Notes: a model not told the origin generated them from the letters alone. A DNA stretch of 11,815 bases from Treponema sp. (GCA_017421145.1 JAFOTA010000045.1:1-11815); one strand, 5' to 3'. Shown: positions 1-7,292, counted from the stretch's first letter. Program-made: numbers and translations.

Positions 1-1524
1 GCGGAGCGCAAATGCAATGACGTACCAGAAAAACACCGCGCCGCTTATGCCGGTCTTTCCGAAAAGAGCCTTGCCCGGACGACGGAGCGTAAACTGGTTC
101 ACGATGTTTATGATGATTCCGACCGAGTTGATTAAGAAACCTACCGCAATCGTAAAGCCGAAGAATATGAACATGCGGGTTATCGAACCAGAGTCTCCGC
201 CCGGCATCATAGGAAGGATCTGATCGCGGGGTTCCCCGAAATGACCAGTGACCCAGCGTGAAAAAGGAGCCAGTATATGCTCGTTCGCGAACACTTCACC
301 GGTCAGAAGTCCCATTATGGTGCTGCTTATTCCTATGCATATAAAAACTATGCCGAATTTTTCCCAGCCGAGAAGCTTGAATTTCTTGTTCACCATGAGG
401 ATTCCGATTATGACGAACACAAGTCCCTGGCCTGCATCACCGAACATGATTCCGAAAAGCAAGGTGAAGAACAGGGCTACGAAAGGAGTCGGATCAACCG
501 TGCCGTAAAGCGGGGCGCCGTAGCTGAGAACCGTCCTTTCAAAAGACTTGACTATCTTTCCGTGCTTGAGCCTGACAGGAACCTTTTCCTGACCGGAAGA
601 AACTGACGAAACCTCATCCGGCATATATTCGCGGAAACCGATCCTTCCTTCAGTGACTCTATCAAGTTCGGAGAACATTTCCTTTGTCTTGTATGCAGGA
701 ACCCATCCGTTCACCCTGTATACGAATTCCGTTGATTCAAGCTTGGACTTGACGTCGCAAATCTGGCTGTCCACCGAATATGTCTGGAGAAGATGAAAAA
801 GCATGTCCTTGTGCGTCTGTGCAAAAGACGTGCGCTCTTCCTGTATCTCACGCAGGCTTGCCGCCGCCTCTTCCTTGCGTTTTTCAAGCGTGACCATGGC
901 CTCTTCCGGTATTCCCTTGAAATCTTTCGGAACCTGTATCTCGACGAAATCAACGTTCTTAAGCTCCGTGTCAACTGCAAAGCGCGCCTTTTTCGAACAT
1001 GCGACGAGTATGCAGCTGGAATCGTCACCAAGCTGTACGACGGTCGCCCTTGAACCTACGGCAGCCTTGAGCATGTCCACGGAACCGGGGAGTATCTTTC
1101 CGATCCTCATCGTAAGGAAAGAAAGGTTTTCAAGCTCGGAATAAGACACGTTCAGGTTTGAAAAAGCCCTTGCCTCATCCAGTGCGGTGCTTACTTTCTT
1201 AAGCTCCTCGGCGGCATCAAGCTCCCTTTGATGAAGCTCATCGCTCAGGGAGATTATGTTTGCGGCGTTCTCATCGTCTTCCGGCGTGGGCACATTGATT
1301 TCTTCCTTATATTCCTCAAGGTCAGGAATTGAAAGGGATGCCCTTGCATGCTCAAGCTTAGCGAAGATTTCCGCACTCGGATTCTCGCTTCCGTCAGAAG
1401 ATGCGTTCTCAACGTCGTCCTGAAACTGGAACTGCCCCATCTTTCCAAGGTACATCAAGACCTTATGTATGTCTTCCTTGTAGATCATCAGCTCCACAAG
1501 GCGCATTGGAGTTGTTTTAGCCAT
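1..1524 (-). CDS. ntpI: V-type ATP synthase subunit I (partial, C-terminus off the left edge)
   Basis: This is the membrane stator subunit (a/I) of the V/A-type rotary ATPase, which forms the ion half-channels against the c/K ring. The reading frame is open from the ATG at 1524 to the window edge, giving 508 residues without a stop. Residues 1-345 are the soluble, charged, partly coiled-coil arm (for example around 215-245). The membrane domain begins at about residue 354 with the family signature DPTPFVALFFTLLFGIMFGD (354-373), followed by further hydrophobic segments near 376-388, 400-416, 461-484 and 494-507. Full-length relatives are about 600-660 residues, so roughly the last 100-150 are missing here. 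The start is set by the GGAGG lying inside the end of the subunit C gene; the two genes overlap by 8 bp, so translation is probably coupled. The remaining subunits (K, E, A, B, D) are expected downstream, beyond the window; this is inference from known operons. Confidence 0.95.
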   Translation of the reverse strand, partial: MAKTTPMRLVELMIYKEDIHKVLMYLGKMGQFQFQDDVENASSDGSENPSAEIFAKLEHARASLSIPDLEEYKEEINVPTPEDDENAANIISLSDELHQRELDAAEELKKVSTALDEARAFSNLNVSYSELENLSFLTMRIGKILPGSVDMLKAAVGSRATVVQLGDDSSCILVACSKKARFAVDTELKNVDFVEIQVPKDFKGIPEEAMVTLEKRKEEAAASLREIQEERTSFAQTHKDMLFHLLQTYSVDSQICDVKSKLESTEFVYRVNGWVPAYKTKEMFSELDRVTEGRIGFREYMPDEVSSVSSGQEKVPVRLKHGKIVKSFERTVLSYGAPLYGTVDPTPFVALFFTLLFGIMFGDAGQGLVFVIIGILMVNKKFKLLGWEKFGIVFICIGISSTIMGLLTGEVFANEHILAPFSRWVTGHFGEPRDQILPMMPGGDSGSITRMFIFFGFTIAVGFLINSVGIIINIVNQFTLRRPGKALFGKTGISGAVFFWYVIAFALR

Positions 1525-2545
1525 TGTTTACCTCCGACAATCCCGCCACAACAAGCGCGTCATCGCTGGATGCATTCAGCCTGATGCACTCAGAAGCAGT
1601 GCGGATATTCTCAAGTTCATGTTGCTTAATAATATACCAGCAGACCAAAGGACAGACCGTCAGCGGATACTGATGGAAAAGCCTCATTGCTTTCCCTACG
1701 AAATATCTGTTGTAGGCATTCGCAATCCAGCGCGGGTCAACGGTCCAAAGCTCGCCGTCAGAATATGGATTCAATAGTTTTGCCCTGCCCCATTTTTTCC
1801 AGTGCTCGTAATCATCCACAGGCCATGAAAGGATTTTTACAGCTTCCTTTGCAAGCCGGTCAGATCCGTTTGTCACCGATTCATAGGCAAGGTGATTCTT
1901 TATCTCATCGTCATCCATTCCGTAGAAAATCCTAAGGCGCAGTGCCCAAAGGACGTTTTCAACCTGATATTTGTCTATGAAAAGATTTTCGAGATCCACG
2001 GCATAGGAAGCCTTTTCATGCTTGAGCGACGAAATAAGCTCCCGGACATACTGGCAGTCAAGCCTGTAATCATCGGACTGCTGCTCTTCCACAGTCGGAA
2101 CCGTGTCATACCAGGAAAGAGGCCCCTTTGAAGTCATTGCGGAAATGTCAGGCCACTTTGCATAATCGATCAGGCTGTACGGAGACGTATCCACTACATC
2201 GGGCATAGTCCTTTCGTTATAGCACAGGGCAGCCCCTATTTCCTTAAGGTTGTCATAGTCATAGTAATGCAGGAGTGCCGTGAGTATGCCTGAAGGACGG
2301 CTGTAAGTACATAGAAGATTTTTGAACTGGCTGATGAAATCGGTCTGCGCGGCTTTTTCAAGTTCCTTTGCAAGCAGGGTTTCCGGAACGGCAGGAACGT
2401 CAGTTTTTATGACCAGAGACCACAGTTCCTGAAGCGAATGCACGGAAAAAAGCGCCCTGGCCCGCTCACCGACGAATGATTTTGCCAAAATACCGCTGGT
2501 TCTCGCATAGATATACGCATCAGCCGCAGCTTTGTCCATTGCCAT
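1517..2545 (-). CDS. ntpC: V-type ATP synthase subunit C (AC39/d-type)
   Basis: This 342-residue protein fits the vATP-synt_AC39 family (usually about 330-390 residues). The subunit is the funnel-shaped adaptor linking the central stalk of V1 to the K-ring. Visible family features are the N-terminal YIYAR segment (11-15), the LF..SLQELWSLV helix (32-45), and the DYDNLKEIG segment (96-104) matching the conserved aspartate-x-x-Asn-Leu-Lys turn that recurs in this fold. It is soluble, acidic and mostly helical, with no membrane segment. The start ATG at 2545 is 8 nt after AAGGA; an in-frame ATG at 2539 is a less well placed alternative. It lies 11 bp after the G/H-like subunit and overlaps subunit I by 8 bp, which strongly supports the assignment because sequence conservation in this subunit is low. 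Confidence 0.88.
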   Translation of the reverse strand: MAMDKAAADAYIYARTSGILAKSFVGERARALFSVHSLQELWSLVIKTDVPAVPETLLAKELEKAAQTDFISQFKNLLCTYSRPSGILTALLHYYDYDNLKEIGAALCYNERTMPDVVDTSPYSLIDYAKWPDISAMTSKGPLSWYDTVPTVEEQQSDDYRLDCQYVRELISSLKHEKASYAVDLENLFIDKYQVENVLWALRLRIFYGMDDDEIKNHLAYESVTNGSDRLAKEAVKILSWPVDDYEHWKKWGRAKLLNPYSDGELWTVDPRWIANAYNRYFVGKAMRLFHQYPLTVCPLVCWYIIKQHELENIRTASECIRLNASSDDALVVAGLSEVNNG

Positions 2546-2556
2546 AAGCTGATTCC

Positions 2557-2862
2557 TTATGCGTAAAGCAGTTTTTCAAGCAGGGAATTGAAACCGTCCG
2601 TATCCTTACGGGATGAACTGAGGGAATCTTTGAATGAAGAAAGCCTCTCTTCCTGCTGCTTTATGACCAGAGCCTTGTTCTCCGCAGCAGAATCTTCCGA
2701 CTCCTTGACATAGGCGGCAAACTTTTCCTTGAACTCGGAATCAGCCTGTGCTTTTGCAGCGGCAATCTTTTTGTCAGCCTCTTCCTGTGCCTTAACCAAA
2801 ATTTCAGACGCAGCCCTTTCAATTTCCAGAAGATGCTGTATCACGTCCATTTCTTCACTCAT
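2557..2862 (-). CDS. V-type ATPase G/H-like peripheral stalk subunit
   Basis: This is a 101-residue, highly charged, Ala/Glu/Lys-rich protein predicted to be one long helix. The heptad-like stretch at residues 6-55 (IERAASEILVKAQEEADKKI and following) has the right-handed coiled-coil composition of V/A-ATPase G/H subunits, which pair with subunit E to form the peripheral stalk. There is no signal peptide or membrane segment. The frame is open 17 codons further upstream, but the ATG at 2862 has a GGGGTG Shine-Dalgarno 4 nt away and avoids overlapping the EIIA gene, so it is preferred. It sits 20 bp after the EIIA gene and 11 bp before subunit C. Assignment rests on composition, length and position; coiled coils are easy to over-assign, so a different stalk role is possible. 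Confidence 0.8.
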   Translation of the reverse strand: MSEEMDVIQHLLEIERAASEILVKAQEEADKKIAAAKAQADSEFKEKFAAYVKESEDSAAENKALVIKQQEERLSSFKDSLSSSRKDTDGFNSLLEKLLYA

Positions 2863-2882
2863 AAAACACCCCGGCGAACTCT

Positions 2883-3350
2883 CTAAGCCAAAGAACCTTC
2901 CCCGAATGCACAAAGAAGGTCATAAACTTCCTGCTCCGTTTTTTTCTCAAGCACTTCTTTCAAGAAAGTCGGATTCTGCAGAACGGAAGAAATTTCTTTC
3001 AGAACGGAAAGGTGCATCTCAGGGTGATCAGGATTGCAGAGAATCATAAAGACCAGGTGCACCGGTTCCTTGTCAAGGGCGTCATAATCGATACCTTTGC
3101 GGCTGATTCCTATAGCGCCCACGACTTCTTTTACGGAAGAACAGTTTCCATGAGGAACCGCAATATCATGCATGATACCGGTGCTCATTTTGGATTCCCT
3201 TTCGCGGAGAGCCTCAACAGCCTGTGCGCGGTCAACTTCCGGGTGGGCAGCAACGACCGCCTCAACCATTTCCTCAAAAAGCTCGTCTTTGTCGGAGCTT
3301 TCCAGATTCATAACAACCGTCTTAGGAGAAAATCCCCATTCGAGTATCAT
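2883..3350 (-). CDS. PTS EIIA-2 domain protein (PtsN/fructose-type IIA)
   Basis: This is a single-domain, 155-residue cytoplasmic protein of the PTS_EIIA_2 family, which carries phosphate on a histidine received from HPr or NPr. The active-site motif MHDIAVPHGN lies at residues 60-69, with His67 as the expected phosphorylated residue. The preceding RESKMSTGI (51-59) and following GIDYDALDKEPVHLVFMI (85-102) blocks are also family-typical. No IIB, IIC or transcriptional-regulator domain is fused and no sugar-transport genes are nearby, so a regulatory PtsN-like role is more likely than sugar uptake. Start ATG 3350 follows AAGGGGG by 5 nt. The gene is 34 bp after secG and 20 bp before the first ATPase subunit, in the same direction, so it is probably co-transcribed with both. 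What it controls is unknown. Confidence 0.9.
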   Translation of the reverse strand: MILEWGFSPKTVVMNLESSDKDELFEEMVEAVVAAHPEVDRAQAVEALRERESKMSTGIMHDIAVPHGNCSSVKEVVGAIGISRKGIDYDALDKEPVHLVFMILCNPDHPEMHLSVLKEISSVLQNPTFLKEVLEKKTEQEVYDLLCAFGEGSLA

Positions 3351-3384
3351 AGCGGCCCCCTTTAATCAGGATTGGAAAGATACG

Positions 3385-3801
3385 TTACTGTGCAGTGCTT
3401 TCTGATGTAGTACTTTCAGATGTAGTGATGTCAGATGTAGTGGCACCAGATGCAGATGCGCCGTCAGAAGCAGAAGAATCCTCAAACCAGTTGGTTGAAG
3501 ACGAAGATTCTACCGCAGTACTGCCAGATTCAGCCGCCGTACGGCTCATCTCAAGGCTGTCATCGGATGGATTCTTATTCAACAAGGCTAAAACAAATAT
3601 CGTCACGAAAAACAATGCCACGAAAACACCGGTTGTCTTTGACAAAACGCTCGCTGAATGTGAGCCGAAGGCAGCTGTCTGTCCTCCGCCGAATGCTGAG
3701 CCCATGCCATTGGAATCTTCGTTCTGCACAAGCACCATCAAAACCAAAAGAACGGCAATGATTATGAATGCAACAAGCAAAATGGTCTTAATAATATTCA
3801 T
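3385..3801 (-). CDS. secG: Preprotein translocase subunit SecG with long Ser/Thr-rich tail
   Basis: SecG is the small accessory subunit of the SecYEG channel. Residues 1-75 have the classic layout: membrane segment 1 (about 4-25), a cytoplasmic loop with LVQNEDSNGMGSAFGGG (24-40), and membrane segment 2 (about 56-74). Many SecG proteins are about 75-120 residues. This one is 138 because of an acidic Ser/Thr/Ala tail (about 78-138) ending in four 5-residue repeats. The frame is open 24 codons upstream, but the ATG at 3801 has GGAG 7 nt before it and begins directly before the first membrane helix, so it is chosen. It is the first gene of the probable secG-EIIA-V-ATPase operon, served by a promoter at 3864-3892. 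Confidence 0.93.
   Translation of the reverse strand: MNIIKTILLVAFIIIAVLLVLMVLVQNEDSNGMGSAFGGGQTAAFGSHSASVLSKTTGVFVALFFVTIFVLALLNKNPSDDSLEMSRTAAESGSTAVESSSSTNWFEDSSASDGASASGATTSDITTSESTTSESTAQ
3394..3453 (-). repeat. Four in-frame 15-bp tandem repeats in the secG tail
   Basis: Four adjacent 15-bp units (3394-3408, 3409-3423, 3424-3438, 3439-3453) encode, in protein order, ASGAT, TSDIT, TSEST and TSEST, followed by Ala-Gln and the stop. Units 1 and 2 (in plus-strand order) differ at two bases, and the third shares the AGATGT core. Each unit is a multiple of three, so copy-number change would lengthen or shorten the tail without a frameshift. Confidence 0.85.
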
Positions 3802-3863
3802 TTTAATCTCCAGTTTCCTCTTTTTGTGCGGCTGATTGGAAAAGAGCCGACAACACGTAAGCC

Positions 3864-3892
3864 ATATTAGCAAAATCAGTGCTTATAGTCAA
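3864..3892 (-). promoter_or_regulatory. Predicted sigma70-type promoter for secG operon
   Basis: On the minus strand, TTGACT (3887-3892, 5/6 to consensus) is separated by exactly 17 bp from TAATAT (3864-3869, 4/6). Transcription should start near 3857, giving a leader of about 56 nt before the secG ATG. That leader contains a short CGGCT/AGCCG hairpin and the Shine-Dalgarno. The -35 box overlaps the last codon and TGA of the DUF4954 gene, so secG and the genes after it can be expressed independently of rsgA. Confidence 0.6.
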
Positions 3893-6132
3893 CAAGCCTG
3901 AAAAACTCCCAGTGCGCTGAACAGCTTTTTCACGTCGGAGTTGAACTTAGCAGTCGTGATTTTCAGGTCGCGAAGGAAAGACGAATCTTCTATAGTACCG
4001 AGAACCGCTTCCATTTCTTCCTTGTTCCTGAAAGTGACCGTCCTGAAAAAATCGGTGTAGTCCTTTTCCCTTGAGCTGAAAGACGAAGAAAGCATGTGGT
4101 CGCTTACCGCAAGCACGTCTTCCGTTATGTCGCTGAAAATTTCCGGAGTGAAATCCATGACCGGGCGGGAATAAAGCATTTCAAGGAGATGCAATGCATA
4201 GCGCGCCTTGTATTCCACGTAATGCTCCTGCACTTCATCATAGAAGCCGTGGACTTCATCCCAGCAGCAGATGCTTCCGTCCTTGATTTTTTCAAAAAGC
4301 ACGTCCAGTTCGGCATCGGGAATCACCTGGCCTCCGGCATTCGACCATGCGGTATGAAGAGGAATTTCCGAAAGCGCTGCAATTTCCTTTCCGGTAAGCA
4401 CGTTGCCTCCGTTTTTCTTTACCCATGCCATTATGGAGTCAACCGCGAAATATTTGACTATGCGCCGGTATTCGGTATATCCCTGCGGAACCTTGTATAT
4501 CCTTGCGCCGTATTTTTTCTGGCACCTGCCGTCAATGACCGAGAATTTCGAAAGCTTGTTCTGGTGGAGGTAATTCTTGGCAATCTGGCGGGCTTCATTT
4601 TCATCCTGGGCAGCCATGATTTTCGCCCTGAATTTTTCAAGGAGTTCAGGATCAGGATTATATTCCGTAGCTTCCTTAAGCGCCGCATCGCTTGATTTCA
4701 GATAGCGTCCGGTCAGGTCGATAAGCCTGTCCAGGCTCTTCATGACTTCCTGGATTGAATCAGGTGCAAGAGGATCGGTTTCTATGTGCTGCACTTTTAT
4801 GACGCGCTTGTCCCTTGCCTTGAATTTATATTTGTTCCTTACGATCGCGAACATGTTGTAGATGAACCAGTATCCGGGGATTATGTGTATCGCTCCGTCC
4901 TCACCGCTTGGTGCGACAAGTGAAAAAGGATACGTTATGTTCAGCTCGTTCTGATAGCTTCCCTTGGACACGAGAACGAAAGACGCGAATTTGGAATCAT
5001 ACTTGAAATCAGAGCACAATCCCGGCCAGAATCCGCGTCCTGCAATCATTTCGCCGTCAGGAGAACGGGAGTTGTGGTTTGATCCGATTGTCGCAGCCGA
5101 AGCTATGTTGCTCTGTCCCATTACGGTCGCCGCAATCAGGAACGATGAGTTGTGGTGCTGTTCATGGAACGGAAAAATCAGGTTGTTGAGAAGCTCGCAG
5201 CAAGAAACGGTGGAATTGTCGCCCAAAACCGAATTGAGGAGCCGCCCGCCGTATTTCAGATGGCAGTTACGTCCGATGACGAAGCGCACCGCCACAGCCT
5301 GATAGAACACATGGCTTCCGTACCCCATGATTCCGTTGACCATCTCCACTCCCTCACCGATCTGCGAAGGCTCGTCTTCAGATGAAAGCACGGTTATGTT
5401 CTTCAATTTGAATGCACCCTTTATATAGGCGCACTTTCCGATTTTTGCGTCTTTTATAAGCGTGCAGTTTTTTATTACGGCATCGTCATCCACGGTTCCG
5501 TATGTATCCGAAATCTTGTCGGCACCGTATTCCGTAAGCTCTATGAAGCGTGCCATGAGCTTTTTGTCTTCCCTGTAGCGAGACCAGATGTATGCGTCGG
5601 CAGGAATCATTGACTCAAAAGGAAGCACTCCCCTTTCTTCATTTTCATTTCCTACGCCTATCCAATAGCGGTTCGATTCAGGCTCTCCTTCCCTCAGTAT
5701 TCCCCGGCCGAATTTAGAATGGTTCGTGCAGCTCATCTCCTGTATGTTGAACAGCATAACGCGGTCACCAAGGCGGTAGTTGCTCAGATAGCTCACGTTA
5801 TGTAGCACGCAGTCATCGCCGGTCGCAACGTTGTTCAAGACAGAACGGTAAATCCCGGATTTAAGCTCCAGGTCATGGAATTTGAGGGTGACGGGACGTA
5901 CCACGCCAAGGACGACCCATCCTGAAAATTCGCTCTGGACGATCTGATCGGCGGAAAATTCACCGGGAGTGTCGCTCACATATACGTTCTGCCAGTCAGG
6001 ATCAGACGATATGTTTCTGTTCTGTATTAGAATATATACTTCTTTTGCCGTAAGATGCCTTTTTCCCTGCAAAAGCTCATGCGGGGGCATTTTTGATACG
6101 GAGAACTGCGTTATAGGAGTTACTTTGGGCAT
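3889..6132 (-). CDS. DUF4954 family protein with left-handed beta-helix-like region
   Basis: This 747-residue cytoplasmic protein (no signal peptide, no membrane segment) has unknown function. By length and overall sequence I recognise it as the DUF4954 family found in treponemes and Bacteroidetes. The region from about residue 84 to 350 has the short Val/Ile/Gly-rich rungs of a left-handed beta-helix as in hexapeptide acyltransferases and sugar nucleotidylyltransferases, for example LNNVATGDDCVLHNVSYLSN (99-118), VIKNCTLIKDAKIGKCAYIK (219-238) and VIGRNCHL (285-292). A conserved-looking SNHNSRSPDGE motif follows at 351-361, and the last about 300 residues are mostly helical. Start ATG 6132 has AAGGAAG 5 nt upstream. 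It begins 16 bp after rsgA, so the two are probably co-transcribed. A sugar-nucleotide-related activity is a guess from the fold; no catalytic residues can be assigned. Confidence 0.82.
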   Translation of the reverse strand: MPKVTPITQFSVSKMPPHELLQGKRHLTAKEVYILIQNRNISSDPDWQNVYVSDTPGEFSADQIVQSEFSGWVVLGVVRPVTLKFHDLELKSGIYRSVLNNVATGDDCVLHNVSYLSNYRLGDRVMLFNIQEMSCTNHSKFGRGILREGEPESNRYWIGVGNENEERGVLPFESMIPADAYIWSRYREDKKLMARFIELTEYGADKISDTYGTVDDDAVIKNCTLIKDAKIGKCAYIKGAFKLKNITVLSSEDEPSQIGEGVEMVNGIMGYGSHVFYQAVAVRFVIGRNCHLKYGGRLLNSVLGDNSTVSCCELLNNLIFPFHEQHHNSSFLIAATVMGQSNIASAATIGSNHNSRSPDGEMIAGRGFWPGLCSDFKYDSKFASFVLVSKGSYQNELNITYPFSLVAPSGEDGAIHIIPGYWFIYNMFAIVRNKYKFKARDKRVIKVQHIETDPLAPDSIQEVMKSLDRLIDLTGRYLKSSDAALKEATEYNPDPELLEKFRAKIMAAQDENEARQIAKNYLHQNKLSKFSVIDGRCQKKYGARIYKVPQGYTEYRRIVKYFAVDSIMAWVKKNGGNVLTGKEIAALSEIPLHTAWSNAGGQVIPDAELDVLFEKIKDGSICCWDEVHGFYDEVQEHYVEYKARYALHLLEMLYSRPVMDFTPEIFSDITEDVLAVSDHMLSSSFSSREKDYTDFFRTVTFRNKEEMEAVLGTIEDSSFLRDLKITTAKFNSDVKKLFSALGVFQAC

Positions 6133-6148
6133 TCTTTCTTCCTTAGTT

Positions 6149-7111
6149 TTAGTCTTCCCACTTTCCGGTTTTCATTTCATCTGCAATCCTATGCCAGCTG
6201 TCAAACCTTTCGGGGCTTATCTCTCCGTCTTCCACCGCCTGGATCAATGCGCATCCTTTTTCATGGGTGTGCGTGCAGCTCATTCCGAAAGCGCATTTTC
6301 CGATATAGGGCTTGAATTCCCGGAAATAAAGATGAAGGTCACATTCCTGTATACCGTGCAGAAGGAATCTCCTTACTCCGGGAGTGTCGATTATATCGGC
6401 CGTCCTTCCCTGGATTCCTCCGACAAGCGCTTCGTCAAGCTCTATGTGCATGAGGGATCCTTTTGTAGTGGTGTGCGTTCCCCTTCCGTATTTCTGGCTC
6501 AGGCTTCCAGTTTTCAAAACCACGTTGTTGTCAAGGACGTTTATTATGGAGCTTTTTCCTACGCCGCTCTGACCGACAAGCGCACTCAGGTGGTTTTCAA
6601 TCAGATTTGCAAGCTCCTCCATTCCTTCACCGCTTTTTGCGCTCAGCCTGATCACCTTGTACCCTGCATTTTCCCATGAAGCAAGCCTTTCCTGGAACGA
6701 AGTTTCATTTGCCGCAGGAAGGTCATATTTGTTGCAGACTATCACCGGGGTTATTTCCTCGTATTCTGCCTGAGCCAATGCCCTGTCTATGAACCTGGGT
6801 CTGAAAGGAGGCTGGTCGGGAGTCGTGACTATCAGAAGATAATCAAGGTTCGCCGCCAGAAGCTGGGGTTCGCGTTTTTTTATGTTCCATCTTACGAATT
6901 CATTTTTTCTTGGCACAAGATCGGTTATAAGGCCGCGGCTTTCTTCAAGCGACCCGTCATCAATCTTCACTATGTCCCCTGGAGCCACCGGATTGTAATA
7001 CCCGCTGCTTGCCTTGAGGATTTTTCCTTTGAACGTGCAGTCCCGGATGTTCCCGTCCTCACATTCAACTTCAAACACATTTTTGCTACCGTTAAGAATC
7101 AGACCTTGCAT
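6149..7111 (-). CDS. rsgA: Ribosome small-subunit-dependent GTPase RsgA
   Basis: RsgA (YjeQ/YloQ) is a circularly permuted GTPase that checks late 30S subunit assembly. All parts are visible in permuted order: an N-terminal OB-fold (about 1-72), G4 NKYD (127-130), G5 SAKSG (157-161), G1 GQSGVGKSS (180-188), G2 GTHTTT (211-216) and G3 DTPG (242-245). A C-terminal zinc-binding segment carries Cys273, Cys279, His281 and Cys287. The gap between the first two cysteines is five residues, where commonly known members have four. At 320 residues the length is normal. The ATG at 7111 has no Shine-Dalgarno; the predicted promoter would start the mRNA only a few nucleotides upstream, suggesting a leaderless message. 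The gene is divergent from the leucine operon leader and is followed after 16 bp by the DUF4954 gene. Confidence 0.97.
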   Translation of the reverse strand: MQGLILNGSKNVFEVECEDGNIRDCTFKGKILKASSGYYNPVAPGDIVKIDDGSLEESRGLITDLVPRKNEFVRWNIKKREPQLLAANLDYLLIVTTPDQPPFRPRFIDRALAQAEYEEITPVIVCNKYDLPAANETSFQERLASWENAGYKVIRLSAKSGEGMEELANLIENHLSALVGQSGVGKSSIINVLDNNVVLKTGSLSQKYGRGTHTTTKGSLMHIELDEALVGGIQGRTADIIDTPGVRRFLLHGIQECDLHLYFREFKPYIGKCAFGMSCTHTHEKGCALIQAVEDGEISPERFDSWHRIADEMKTGKWED

Positions 7112-7122
7112 ATTAATATGGA

Positions 7123-7151
7123 ATTCTGTATGAAATTCTTTCAGCTGTCAA
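7123..7151 (-). promoter_or_regulatory. Predicted promoter for rsgA (near-leaderless)
   Basis: On the minus strand a perfect -35 TTGACA (7146-7151) lies 17 bp from CAGAAT (7123-7128, 4/6). The usual 6-7 nt from the -10 to the start site puts +1 near 7115-7116, only about 4-5 nt before the rsgA ATG. This agrees with the absence of any Shine-Dalgarno before rsgA. Confidence 0.6.
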
Positions 7152-7157
7152 GTTAAA

Positions 7158-7188
7158 ATCCTGAAAATCGCTTTTTCAAAGGCAGGAT
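7158..7188. repeat. Inverted repeat between the divergent rsgA and leu promoters
   Basis: ATCCTG (7158-7163) is repeated in inverse at 7183-7188, and nested within it TGAAAA (7162-7167) and TTTTCA (7173-7178) form a perfect 6-bp inverted repeat with a 5-bp spacer. It lies exactly between the two divergent -35 boxes, a location suited to an operator. It could equally be chance in AT-rich sequence; no regulator-specific consensus is recognised. Confidence 0.3.
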
Positions 7189-7196
7189 GAAATCCA

Positions 7197-7226
7197 TTGA
7201 CTTTTTTTGCCGAAACATGGTAATCT
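7197..7226 (+). promoter_or_regulatory. Predicted promoter for the leuL-leuA transcript
   Basis: TTGACT (7197-7202, 5/6) is followed by an 18-bp spacer and TAATCT (7221-7226), which is preceded by TGG and so fits an extended -10 element. The predicted start is around 7232-7233, at or within 1-2 nt of the leader-peptide ATG. No Shine-Dalgarno precedes that ATG, so the leader peptide would be translated from a leaderless mRNA. Confidence 0.5.
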
Positions 7227-7232
7227 AAATAC

Positions 7233-7292
7233 ATGAATAGATTTTCCTTGCTACTTCTAGCTCTTAAGTTCTCTTTTGATAGCCGAAACTGA
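7233..7292 (+). CDS. leuL: Leucine operon leader peptide (19 residues, four consecutive Leu)
   Basis: This short frame reads MNRFSLLLLALKFSFDSRN and ends at TGA 7290-7292. Five of 19 residues are leucine, four of them in a row at codons 6-9 (TTG CTA CTT CTA, 7248-7259). It sits directly upstream of an intrinsic terminator and of leuA, and its stop codon overlaps the 5' strand of the candidate antiterminator. This is the arrangement of a ribosome-mediated attenuator, like enterobacterial leuL, although the peptide itself is unrelated. Two of the four consecutive codons are CTA, which I did not notice in the leuA gene; a codon count would test whether it is rare here. The peptide probably has no function apart from sensing charged tRNA-Leu. 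Confidence 0.85.
   Translation: MNRFSLLLLALKFSFDSRN

Noticed and set aside
4096..4695. 199-codon plus-strand ORF
   Set aside because: It is fully antisense to the DUF4954 gene and has no recognisable protein features.
5969..6679. 236-codon plus-strand ORF spanning the rsgA/DUF4954 junction
   Set aside because: It is antisense to two well-supported genes and has no ribosome site or family likeness.
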